From Dictyophora rubrovolvata (Eukaryota > Basidiomycota > Agaricomycetes > Phallales > Phallaceae), in the NCBI GenBank assembly GCA_029959195.1, contig CP114122.1, positions 2,542,001 to 2,606,000 on the forward strand: a DNA stretch of 64,000 nucleotides, read 5' to 3'. The position numbers and the translations under genes were made by a program. The notes under the pieces are model-generated. The model made no database searches. It was not told the origin of the DNA and saw nothing but the letters and a program-made list of their open reading frames with translations. Positions 23,791 to 35,600 of the stretch are shown piece by piece (within the stretch, counting starts at the first letter, position 1; every line of letters starts with the position of its first letter).

Positions 23791-26700
23791 ACGGGACGAC
23801 TGTGTCCGAATCGGTTTGCCCTTTCCCATCCCTGACAATAGATGATTGCATGTCCTTCATCTAAGTGGACATCGAAAAATAGTAGAAGATACGTTTGTGG
23901 TGGGATTTCAAGCGGGACCGGGGACCAACAACGCTGTCTCCTACTTTTCGCTCTCATTCGTGGCTCAAGTAACACGTTACCTGACTGGTGAGAGACCTCT
24001 CTTATACATACGTTTCTTGAATATTAATTACCGACATTTCAACCTTCTTATACTATAGGCAACTTTGAGGAAAAAGATGATTTCATGAATATCTAATAAG
24101 ACATAAGGACCCAACCAATCCTTTGTATGAGCAACTACGTGTAAATACCTTTGGAGTGCGCTTTCAATTAAATAGAGGAATGAAGTTATCTGACAACCTA
24201 TTTAATTTGCTTTCGCAGATTGGTTTTCACGGATGCGCGCTGAGCACCGCACTCCAATGTACCCATGGCTACCCCTACTGCGAAAGTAGGTGCGTTATCA
24301 AATAGTCATTATCGCACTAAACCACACCGCAGTTGCTCTAATTTCAAGTCCGGTATCAATGACATCGAAGGTCCAGAGGGGAAGCCAACGTGAACGCGCC
24401 GCACATGAGTTTAATTTCGAAATCAAAGTTCGAAGGTCGTGTGGAGGAAAGTGATGCGACGAATATCAGGACGACAAGGAAGACGACTGGACAAACACAT
24501 ACACCACGGACCTGTTTCCAAAGACATCTGACACTGGAGCAGAGTCCGGTAGAAAGAGCGTTGTCAATGACTCGCAAAGCAGTATCCCTGCCCTTCCTAA
24601 ATTAAATAATTGGAAGCACCACCCCCGACCGGTAAGCTCTTAACAACATAGTTCTTCAACCTACATATAAATCCATTTCCGATTTCGTGTTGCTTGCTTA
24701 ACACCATGAAAAGGAAAATTATTTAAGCTCCATAATATATTAAACCTTCCGACTACCTCCTCGGGCCCCTAAAATTGCGATTTTTTTGAAGTTCTATCCA
24801 CGAGAGAAATTTATAAATAGCCTTTCGGAGATTCACTCTGAGATCGAAAAAGTTGAAGGAGCGCTAACTCGGATGGCTGCCGTCAATCTGACTTATGTTT
24901 CTTTCTTACTGCAAGTCTCCCTTTGTCGACTTCAGACATGAAAATAATGTGCAATGATCTGTCTTCAGAACGTGTTGCACTAATGGAAAACCACGGAGAC
25001 TAAAAGTATTGACGCAGTTGTAATCATGCAAGTATAAGCTTCATAGACTAGCCTATCACCGTCGAGCGCGATTGTTGGCCAGTCAATGGACGTAAAACGC
25101 TTTCACTTCTGGTATCGAAAAGCCTATTGATCTTGTTGTAATAACTCATTACCCTATTCTTTTTTCATTGAACATTTCTCTTTTGTTTTTAGGATCGCTG
25201 AATCAGATCGACGGAAGTTCAACGCTAACTAAACTAATCAATAACTCTTGAGGCTCGTGGATCAGCCACCTTTATTAATTTCCATGAAATATCAACGAAA
25301 ATAACGACTGTTCTCATTGGTATAACACAATTGTCGCGTTTTTCCATACATACTGGACGGCTGCCATCTGATGATGTGGCTTATCTTTCATTCAACGTGT
25401 ATAGGTCGCACTTCTCTTTATAGGTCTTTTCAATTCCATTCTGGGATGACCTTTCGCCAACTAGTTGGTTCATTCTCGAACATTGGAAGTAGGACAGCTC
25501 GAAAAGAACGTTTACCTAATGAGAATTTTATGCTCCCAATCAAAGATGTTCTTCGTACGTCATCTCCGCTATTATTTCCAGAACGTTCATTTTCTTTATT
25601 ACATCCATCATCACATAGATTATTGCCTAAGATATGAAAAAAAACGGGCACTCGATCGAGATAGTTTGACGGAGACGGCACCTCATAGACAATGGTTTAA
25701 AAAGCTGCCTATTGCAAGCAAACTGATTCGCGCGCCACACGAGCCAAGGCTCGCTGAAGTCCTACAATGTGATTTTCTTTTGACAAATAGCTGAAAAGAA
25801 AAGAGGGGCTTTCATGATTGTTTTTCGGGACGCGCGTTAATTCAAAGCCATGGCTTATTGCAAGTCTTCCAAGTTAACTTTCGGATGATTTTGCTATCTA
25901 GACACTTCGGTAGTTTTCTTCATTTATATGGCGAGGAAATGAATCACGTACTATTAAGGTATGTAATATAGCTTGCATGACGTACAAAGATTTGCGATAT
26001 GACTAGGCTTGGACCATCTTCCGTATGTTTCTAAATTAACGATAATGAAGATAATGAACAAAGAGATATAAAAATTTGACCGTGTTCATTTTTTTTTTCA
26101 AAAATACACTGATGGCACCGTAATGTCCGTAGGAATAGGTTTTTAGTAAACGCCATGGCATCTCGTTCATGTAATGAATTGATCAAACTCCGGTGGAAGA
26201 TGAACAGAACAAAGGTCATCGCTTTGGGTATCTGAAATACTACAGTGCTAGTTTTCCGCAGTCAGTGGCGTTTTATAGCCTTGGCCTAGACTGACAGCCC
26301 AGGGGTCTCAAGTTCAGCCTTAACCCGTTGACACGTGGTTCACATCTGGTCGACGCGCAACCCTCTACTGACAAAATGGTAGCTTTAACCGGCTCTGTCA
26401 AGGTTTCATTTTCAAAAACTATTGTTTAGTTTTTCTCCGTTTATCTTAATTTTCAAAAAGTAAGGTGTTTTACGAAAGTTGCTTTTCATTCACAATATTC
26501 TGCCAGGCATACGTATCTTAGAACCATTGCTCGATCTTCGTTTCCAAACTGAACTAAAGAAGAGGTGATTATAATTGCATATTTAGCTTCATTCAAAAAC
26601 TAGAACTGCATATGCTAAAAGTTTCCTAGCATTGCGATTCGTGAAGTGTCGGACACCTGTTGAGTTTCTTTCCGATGAGCGTCGAATGCTTGGGAATGCT

Positions 26701-27579
26701 TGGCTATTACCGTCTGGCTGGAGAACTGAAAAAGTCACGCCGTCAACATTCATTTGGTCCGGTGAGGTCCTTCGAATTCTTTCGCCCTATCGATCTTGGT
26801 AAGAACGGCTTATGATAGTGTGGCACCTGGCTGAACTCACTCACCCGCCACTCGAGAATTCCACGTAATGAACGGCGTTTGGAAATTCCCTATTAGTACT
26901 TGGCATTGAATAGCAACCTAAAGGGGGTTGGGTAATGTCCGTATTATCACAGGAGGTGATGCTGTCTGATACACGTGCTGGACAGTGCGTAACCGTTGGA
27001 GTACGGGAAATAGTTTTTATCGCCGGAACGAAATAAGTTTGAGTATGAGCTTTCTTAATACTTTCGTGTTGTGCTTATTGTTTTTTGTACCTGTGGGTTT
27101 ATGAAATGCAACACAAGGTCGTTGCAAGGTCACAAGAGGAGTCAAGACCACCGCCCAATGCCGAGAAGGGTGAGTCATCCCCACGTGACGGAACGCGATA
27201 CGCAGCCTCGGCTGTACATTGTTTGGTTTCAATTTGGGCTTATGGGCTTTCGGCCATGGCTGGTTGGCTTCTAATGTCATACTGACCAATTACAAGATAG
27301 AAGTCATATTAATTGCATATTATATATGTGAAGTCAAAGGCTAGGGCTACGACGTAAAACATAAAGAAAGTTTAAGCATAGAAAATAAGGGTGAAAGTCT
27401 GTTTCTACGAAGGTGATACATAGAAGAATATGACATAACAAGACGTGAACTGATGAACTGACAGAAAAGATCACTTCCATTTTGATTAGGAAGGGGTATG
27501 ACAATAAAGAATCGGGGTATAAAGATTTAATAAAACAAGAGCCGGTATTACAAAATCTGATTGGGAAGGGGAGAACGAA
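23791..27579. other. 3.8-kb stretch without a supportable gene
   Basis: Open frames are short, often present on both strands at once (for example around 25430-25680), and show no recognisable domain. I saw no terminal repeats or transposase motif. It may hold decayed sequence, or small genes I cannot read. Confidence 0.45.
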
Positions 27580-28437
27580 CTATGAACCAGTCCAGAACTT
27601 GACGGTCTTGTCCGCGTGCCGAACATGCAAGATCCAGGTATCGGTTCTCTTAACGGGTTCAAGACCTTGGAATACTGTTGCCTTCTCCAACCAATCAATA
27701 CGTCTCAACCCGTTACTTCTCTCGTATTCCTTATCCTTGTGAGTTGGTTGCCTCCGTACACGACGCATCCAGGACTGTCTTACGTCTTCTCGGGTGCGCT
27801 CATCAGCGGAATGCCATTCTTCACCCGAGGCGTGTTTCCGAAGGAAGCGAAAGAGACCTTCTAGAACATCGCCTACAGTAAGGATGGCGCGTGTCTCGGA
27901 TGCGGGATAAAGTGTGATTGGCCAAGGTAACAACGGACAAGATATGCGCATCTTCTGCAGGGGTGGGTAAGTCGCAGGTCTATTAAACTCTGATTCAGAA
28001 AGTTCGAATAAAGATGATGAGCCTGGGTAGATTAATGTCGCTTGAGAAGGAGGGTGCGAGAGATTGTACTTTATGCGAACGTCAGCCGGATTAGGGTGGT
28101 ATTTCAGTAGCGAGTCGACGGTATAGCTCAGATTAGGGGCTGAATATGTTCGTGTGCGCAAACGGGGTGCATTATTTATGTTCGTAGGTGCGTATGGCTG
28201 TGATGCTTGGGATGAGGAAGAATAGGATGATACTGGCGACGACAGATACGCTGGATGTTCGTATTCATATTCTGGGGGGCGAAGCGTCCGCGAGGATGTT
28301 GAATATGACATAGAGCGAGTCGTCTTTGAGTTGGATTTGCAACCAACGCCCAATGCTTCGAAATATTTAGCCATCCTATTATGATGTGGATACGTCGACA
28401 TCGGGTTTGATGAAGCGGAAGAATAGTAGTAACTCAT
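27580..28437 (-). CDS. DUF6699 family protein, copy 1
   Basis: A single exon encodes 285 residues from MSYYYSSASSNPMST. The N-terminal 100 residues are Ser/Tyr-rich and disordered; the C-terminal half is the DUF6699 domain of unknown function, common in Agaricomycetes. Domain marks in order: RIKYNLSHPPSQATL, PATYPPLQKMRISCPLLPWPITLYP, LTVGDVLEGLFRFLRKH, then a basic RRVRRQPTHKDKEYERSNG, the signature LRRIDWLEKATVFQGLEP, and a C-terminal strand WILHVRHADKTVKFW. It is close to the gene at 38953, which lies in the opposite orientation. Family function is not known. Confidence 0.85.
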   Translation of the reverse strand: MSYYYSSASSNPMSTYPHHNRMAKYFEALGVGCKSNSKTTRSMSYSTSSRTLRPPEYEYEHPAYLSSPVSSYSSSSQASQPYAPTNINNAPRLRTRTYSAPNLSYTVDSLLKYHPNPADVRIKYNLSHPPSQATLIYPGSSSLFELSESEFNRPATYPPLQKMRISCPLLPWPITLYPASETRAILTVGDVLEGLFRFLRKHASGEEWHSADERTREDVRQSWMRRVRRQPTHKDKEYERSNGLRRIDWLEKATVFQGLEPVKRTDTWILHVRHADKTVKFWTGS

Positions 28438-31400
28438 GCAACTGAGGTAATGGTTTGTGGGAGAAAGTTAAAGATGAACAAGGGAATAAAGAGACGTAGA
28501 TTCTTATATATAGCATTTTTGGGGTGAACAGCATTGTAATAAGGTAACACAATCGCAAAAGAAACGATCGTTTAGAAAAAGAAAGATGATGACGAAGACC
28601 AAGTCGGAGCTCGAAAACTTATAACTCGTTTCCTAGTTTGGAAGATAGGCGCTTGCATCGCTGCCGAAAGGTGACCAAGGGGCGCCCTCCCGTGGTATCG
28701 GGAGGCCCTTTCAGCCTTTGAGAGGGGCTCCTAGCATTCAAATATTCAAGAATCAACATTCTCCTTTTCGACCGAAAAGAAAACACAGGAAAATGCTTTT
28801 TCCTGGTTCGTCGTGATTCACACATTTTCAAACCGCCATTTCAACCATCAGTGGTAAATAATTAAATCACTGTTGCCCAACTTCGCACTCTTCTTTTTTG
28901 TCCGGACCAAATTCTCACCGGCTTGGTAGTCACGCCTGCCGAGAACCAATTGTAAGTAGCTAATATCCTGTAATATCGGTAGAATAGAGGGTCGGTTTTC
29001 TACGTTACAACCCTCTCTCTCATAATCTACCCTGAAAATTTATTGGGTAACTGGCACGCAAATGTGTACACATAAGTGATTGCATTCTGTTACAGTTTAG
29101 TCGTGGCTAATTACGGACCCGAATCTCCAGGAATATGTATTCGGCACATAAATCCGGACTAGCCCAAGCTATGACTCTTTCGTGCGGGGTGATGTATTTA
29201 TATTCGTCATGGGCAATGCGCTGCCAATCACGACCCGTACCGTACCGATAACTCCATTTCCCACTAATCACTTAAGGTCAATCATATCGGGTTTATTCAA
29301 ACAACCCAGCTGACACCAATTATCTTTCTTCATTCCCCAGAATCCGTATACTACTGCGGCGCGCCCACCGCCCAGGTCATAGGAATTTACATCCGCCTCC
29401 TATTCGTCTCAGCCAAGGCAAAAATAATCGGGCCCGACATTATAATGCAAAACAAAGGAAACATATCATCAGCGCACGGCTTACCAATTCTCCCGTCGCA
29501 ACCGACAGCACAGGTACCGTATGCGCGTTGCTCACACAGCACAGCTTGCGACAGTCGACTGAAACAGGGCCGCTTCTGAACAGGTTTTATGTTCCTAACT
29601 TGGTTTCGATCGTATCGAGAATTCCTTAAACGAATGCAGATATCAGTAATAAGTATCCATCCACCCTGCCAAGTTAGGTTCTTTAAGTACCGGTTTTCAA
29701 ATAGTCGGCGAACCTTTGACTCGTTTCATCAACATTCAACGACACTGGTCTTAGGTTCGAAATCGAGTGGTGCATTTCAATTTTTGACAGATACTGTCAT
29801 AATCAATCTTTCCGTATATTCGCGAAGATTTCTCTTTAATGGACTAAAAATACCTATCCACACTACGGCTTTTCTGGAAGTCTCTGGAGTCCTTATGGCG
29901 CAAATTATCATGACCACAGGAGTTGTAAGCCCCTATTTCACGCTTCCATTATCGTCACTGGCTAATGTCCTTTACCCCAAAAGTATGCCCTCAGGCACCA
30001 ACTTGGAATACAGTCGCCATTATATTCTCTCCTCCCACTGTGCCAATCATCCCCCCTCCATGGTCGGCTAGTCTGCACCTGAGACGTCGTCGGAATACTT
30101 CAATCGAGTCATCACATAACGCAGCTATGGCTATCAATATCCCATTTGAACGAAATCGCTTCCTAAATGTTGAGTAAACTCCTATGGTATCGCATTCTAT
30201 GCCAATTATGATGTTGGTGGGGAAAGGAGCTCCATTTATGGAAGGCGTAGTGCCACAGTTTTTGCAAGAGTATGGAGTCATATTTACGCCGTACAGTACC
30301 TTACTCTTTCTTCGCGTGCTTATTCGCTGCGGACAGAGTCAGTTGCGCTACGACAAAAAAAGGCTCACGTGTTCTTAACACATTTGACAGATTTCTGGCC
30401 CACCGAACAAACACTTCTGCGTAAACAAAGTGCCAAACGCCGTCAGGTCTTCAGCCTCCATATAGCCTAACAAGGGGTTTTTTGATCTAGAACCAGGAAT
30501 AAAGATTCGAGAAGGCTCATTATATCTCCTTATATTAAAGTCGAATTCTGACGTCCAATTTCCAAGCCATACTAGTGAACTAAGTCAGAATCTCAAACAA
30601 GGAAGCACCTACTTTTCTAGTTTGAAATTCACAGGCGTTTGCCCTGTGGCAGGCTTCATTTCCAATTCAATGTATCGTCTCGTTTACAGAGCAAAGAGGG
30701 AGGAGTTTGAGCATGAAAATATGTCGAGTAAGGTTTTTTTTCGACGCCTCTGAAACAACCTCGTGTTACATAAAGTCAACACTAGGGGAATACCTTTCCT
30801 AGCTGGTTTTCTTACTCGTACTTGAACTTGTCATATAATCGTCGCAGAAATTAAACCCTATTAACCCTTATAAGTCTAATTAACCACAGCTTTGCCTCCT
30901 TAATATACTCCTTTGTATTAATGTTACCCTTCACCTAGTTAACTGGAGGACAAACTTATCCTCAGCGAGTGTTTCACTCTTCAGCCTGATGCAGGAGCTA
31001 AATTAACTCATTGTTGCCGATACCAGCATGGATGGCAAGGGGTTAATATTTGCGAATGTTGCGAGTCCTGGTGGGAATACATTTTAATAAACGCCAACGA
31101 ATTGTTGCATGTTTTTTACATTCCCGTGTGGACGAAAAGGTTATATTTTCGAGATGGTTATCATATGGCATACAAGCTCGAGAACAGTGAGATCATAAAA
31201 AAGAACACTCATGTATGTAATACTGGAACAAATGTCTAAAACAACTTAATGGTTCATTCCAAGGGGTGCTGTATTATAATTGATGTCCCCCCGGGGCCCC
31301 GTGCCAGCGTCACTTAGTTTCCTCGCCCTCGTTCTTGTTTTTGCGGTTGGTGTCCCGCCGCCGTTCATCCCCGGTCCGTACTTGTTTCAAGATCTTCTTG

Positions 31401-31630
31401 TTTTGTCTATGTAAGGCTAATTTACCGGGAATCACCTGCCACCCCTCCATGGGACCTATCAATGGTTTTAATCAAATGTATTGATACCTCTCAATTCCCA
31501 TAAAGCTTACCTGAGTCCCTGAGACGCCATACATGTCCATCATACACGTACGGCAATGGGAACGGATCTTCCTCATCGGTTGGGTTTACTACAGCTTTAA
31601 GGCCAACTTGTCCTATGCGAAAATTTTAGT
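28438..31630. other. Stretch without a supportable gene
   Basis: Several medium open frames (29589-30378, plus strand) carry no firm domain. A segment at about 30200-30300 reads GKGAPFMEGVVPQFLQEYGV, which faintly resembles the second catalytic block of Tc1/mariner-type transposases, but the expected Asp is absent and nothing around it supports a call. Confidence 0.4.
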
Positions 31631-32638
31631 TCAATACTTGCGGACAGAAACGCGTAATTCTGCAAACGTACGATTTATTGTCGAAGAGGGATTCGAGCTG
31701 CTCGCATCGTTCTTTGCATCGTTCTTTGCAGTGCGCTTGATGCGCTTATTAGAAACAATCTTACGACGACACTTCTCGAACTGCGGCCTAGGGGGTATCT
31801 CAATAGAAACTAGCACATCAATAAGCAACAACCAAAGAAGACAGGGTGGTGAGGTATGTGATTATTTACCAGAAAGATCATCACTGTCATCGTCATACAT
31901 GGCTAAATCAAACTTCCTTTTTCTGGGCATACGGTCCGCCCTGATTCTCGGCGGTTGAAGTCGAAATGTCGGGGAATCGGGATCGCCTAAGCAAACAGAG
32001 GAATTTCTAGCTTGCTAGCACTTATGACTATCCCACTAACCAAGTATTATATGTTTTTTAGTCGGAATCGGGAAACTGTCATCTTTGACATGTTTCATAT
32101 GCAATCCTTGTGTATGCGTCCCACTGGAAGCTTGTATTGCACCCCCTTCAAAACGTTGATTTCCAGATTGAGGTTGCGAATGAGAGGATGTGTCTATCGC
32201 GATGAGAACATGCGTGAAGACATAAAGAAAAAGCCATGATGACATACTGGGTGGGTCATTACGGTGCTCCAAATGACCCCCGTCATTCAAAGGAAACAAC
32301 GCGCGAATCTCTCTGAAAAATTGGGGAATCGAATTTGCAAAACGCGGCGGATCCTCAGGCTCCACTGGCAGACTATTTAAATCTAGATTTGTATCTAGAG
32401 GCGCTACAGGTTCTGGGTGCTTCCCGGTTTGTGGCATGTTGAACTGGGAAAGGGTGGGATTAGAAGACAAGAGGGCCGTCGATGTCGCGGAATGTGATAA
32501 GTTTCGAGAAGAGAAGGAAGGTTGATCTGACCAGCTTTTAGGCGAGGATTGGGGAAAACCCTCAATGTACTTGTTAAAACGGGCTACATGCTCCTGGTTC
32601 GAGAGTTTTTGGCTTTTCGTATTGGAAGAATCGCACAT
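31631..32638 (-). CDS. Basic, probably nuclear orphan protein, three exons
   Basis: I do not recognise this gene. Exons 32638-32041, 31986-31870 and 31809-31631 join in phase (donors gttagt and gtaaat) to give 297 residues. The ATG at 32638 starts MCDSSNTKSQKLSNQEHV. The first exon is Ser/Pro-rich, with a short folded-looking part FANSIPQFFREIRALFPL. The second carries a nuclear-localisation-like PRKRKFDLAMYDDDSDD, and the third is strongly basic (FEKCRRKIVSNKRIKRTAKND), with the tandem repeat KNDAKNDA. The mix of acidic and basic clusters suggests a chromatin- or RNA-associated protein, but this is inference from composition only. Confidence 0.55.
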
Positions 32639-35600
32639 CTGTAGATGAAGTGATGGGAAAAATGTGGAATGTGAATAAAACGGGGAAGTTGGAGGAAGTG
32701 CAAGGATGAAATCTGATGGGATAGAGAATCTCGTCTTATAGCTTCGGGGGACTCGGTCGAAGTTTATAAACACATAGATTGGTGGGTGAAGAAGACGAGA
32801 TATGGCGGGCCTCAGGTCCTTCCGTCCGGATAGATCGAAATAACTGGTCACTAGCACATCGCGACATGTCCAAGCCAAAGCTGAATGGGACGTGTGTTCT
32901 TCATGTGGACGCTGTTGTGCGCAAAAAGGATGCATCCATGATTGCCCGCCGTCGGGAACCAATCGGGAACACAGATGTGGGAGACTCTGGTAGATCAGAT
33001 TAGGCTTGTTTCTGACCAAATGGTGTAGTTTGGAACCGAACTGACAAACAGGAACATTAAAATATTGTATAAACTAATACGTATGATACCATCTCCATAA
33101 ACTTCTGGACTGGCAACAAAGGGTGAGGCTGAGTCATAAAACTAGATTCCTAATACAATTCCAGTATAAACTTGCTAGACCCGTTGGACAACCTTTCCGG
33201 TTCTCTAATGATGGAAATTGTCAATAATAAAACCCAAAGGACTCGCGGGGTGTAGCGTCGCGTAACAGGAAAATTGTGATAACTGTCAATTGAGGTTTTT
33301 GCATGAAATTGATGTCCAAGAAGGTGGAGAGAGAATTAAAAGGCAGTTCATGGAGCGAGACGCCAACATGCGAAGAGGACGGCGAAGTTTCAAGCATGCT
33401 AAAAATCAGATCGGCCCACGGAACAAGAACAATTGAAGTGATAATGCCACGGAGGACACTGAGCATAGTGACAACGCGGGTATCAACAAACTAGCACGAA
33501 ACGCCTAACCAGCGCATCGCTCATAATCTCGAGCATGCAATACAAATTTGCCCGCGAATGTTCAACATTCAATTACCGGTATGCCTGAAACCGCGCGCAT
33601 GCCTGAAGAGAAAGAAAACCGTCAAATCCGAATAGACAGCCAAGGGACTTCCAGAAAGTGCATATCAGAGAGCCGCCACTATACATTCATCCGGAGAAGA
33701 TTAGAAGCGGAAACCAAATTTCAACGTAAAAACTGACTTTCCCTTTCTAAGCCGTGGCAACGATCGAATTTGCAAATTCGCGTTCTCGGAAGAACCCGTT
33801 AGCGCTTCTAAACTATCGTTTCTTTCAGTGGCGAAAGCTGTGGAACAAATAAACTTACTTATTCTAGCTATAATATGACACGGAGATAGTATCAGATGAC
33901 TTAACAACATTTCCATAAGCTCAATTGGACCTTTGTACAAACTTCGTATCCAGTTCGGAGTTCTAACTTGTTTACCATCATCTTAAGCCTTCTGTCTTTC
34001 GTGGGTAATACACAGGAAATAGGACTACATCTTTATTCACCTGGAGATGAAACGTTACACTTTTGAATGCCAGTGAGTCTGATTTTTGAGGCGATAGTAC
34101 TGCAAGAGGCCGCGCTGCGCCGAATTATGTCATCCTCCGCATTGACGCTCAACTTGAAGCTCAGCCTGCAGAGAGCTATCATCACCCAAACAAAAGCGTT
34201 TCCCAAATCTTTCTCGTGATCAGTGCTCACTTGTTCTTCGTCGAAGTGGCGGCAGTCCTAATTAGGATTAGCCAAAATCCAAGCTTTCGGTTGACCATGA
34301 TTTGAATATAGTCGAGATCGTTGATGAACCATAGGCTTAACATACACACAGCAGTAAAGAGTTAATGAATCACCAAGTGGCTTTGATATGGTTTTAATGG
34401 TATTCGCTCATATGAACCGGTATGAACGGATCTTCTTTACGCAATGCTTTTGCCACTTTTATTTTGGGTTCAAGTTGGCTGATCATCTCGAGATTCGAGA
34501 ATGAGATTGAAATACAGGTGTAAGTTTGGTCTGGTTACAACGAAAGAGAAACATGAGGTTTGGAGATCTTATTCGTAAAGTAGGTTATAACTTATCACTA
34601 CCGCATGCTTGTTTTTATAAATAACATTAGTTGTCTTGATAACTCTCAACCGAGTCGGGGACTTGAGCTGCACATAACTTTTAAGCAGCACGAGGAATGA
34701 CACATTTGTAAGTATAATACCAGATGACAGATGCTATCCGGCTCCCCGCGAGAGCGCCCAACTATACCTGAATAGAACGCCTGTTTGTTATTCCACTTCA
34801 CACGCACGAACTACTCCAGTAATAGCGACATCCCACGATTGCCTCCTGGTGAGCTGAACTCAAGTCGTGAAAAACTAAACACGTGTGATTGCACAAGACT
34901 ATACTATTGGTATTTTATTTTTAAACCCCCGCATGGGCGCACGACTATGCCCAGAACGGTGTTACCCATGGTTCTTTCTCCGGTTAGTCCGTAATTCGGT
35001 TCAGCGGAACCTGTCCGAGGATCGCTTAGAGCGCTGCTGAGAAAGACGGGGAAAGCCGCTATCACACGAGGCAACAAAGAAAACAAAGAAAGACAAGATA
35101 ATAAGAAGTTATGAATCTTATGATGTGGATAAGAACCTAAGGGTAACTTGAAGTTAACACACAACCGACACCGACAAGTAAGCCAAGTTGTCTGATTCCC
35201 TAAATATAGGATCGAATCGAAATCAGGACCGTGCATTACTCCGCCCGTTCGAAGATCTTGCCTAATGCACGTTTGACAGCTGGCTTGAACCACATAACGA
35301 CTGACTTATATATTTGACTGATCCACGTGTTTATATTTCAAAGATACGTGTATACTCCTCATAACGCGCATAAGGACAAGATGAGTCAGAATTCGTCATA
35401 AAGGGCTAAAGCTGTTTACGAATTGTAGACAAACAAATGAGGAACGGCTTGAACGGTATGAATGAAAGTATGCAAACTCGGCGTGACGACCGACGTCATG
35501 AGGCATAAGTCGTGGCATGACTCATTCCTACACAGCTGTGGCCCCGCATTGACGCCCTTTCTCAAAGAAAATTTCTCTCCATCTAGCCGCTAATCCGAAT

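Noticed and set aside
25371-25794. Overlapping open frames on both strands.
   Set aside because: None has a motif or convincing splice pattern, and they probably reflect chance.
26270-26345. tRNA-like sequence around ctcaagttcagccttaa.
   Set aside because: The A box and acceptor stem pairing do not fit a tRNA.
29589-30071. A 160-codon plus-strand open frame.
   Set aside because: No recognisable domain, with competing frames on both strands and uneven composition; not defensible as a gene.
30184-30378. Possible Tc1/mariner-type transposase remnant (GAPFMEGVVPQFLQEYGV followed by IFTPYS).
   Set aside because: The expected catalytic Asp is Gly, the following His-like position is Glu, and no other transposase block or inverted ends were found.
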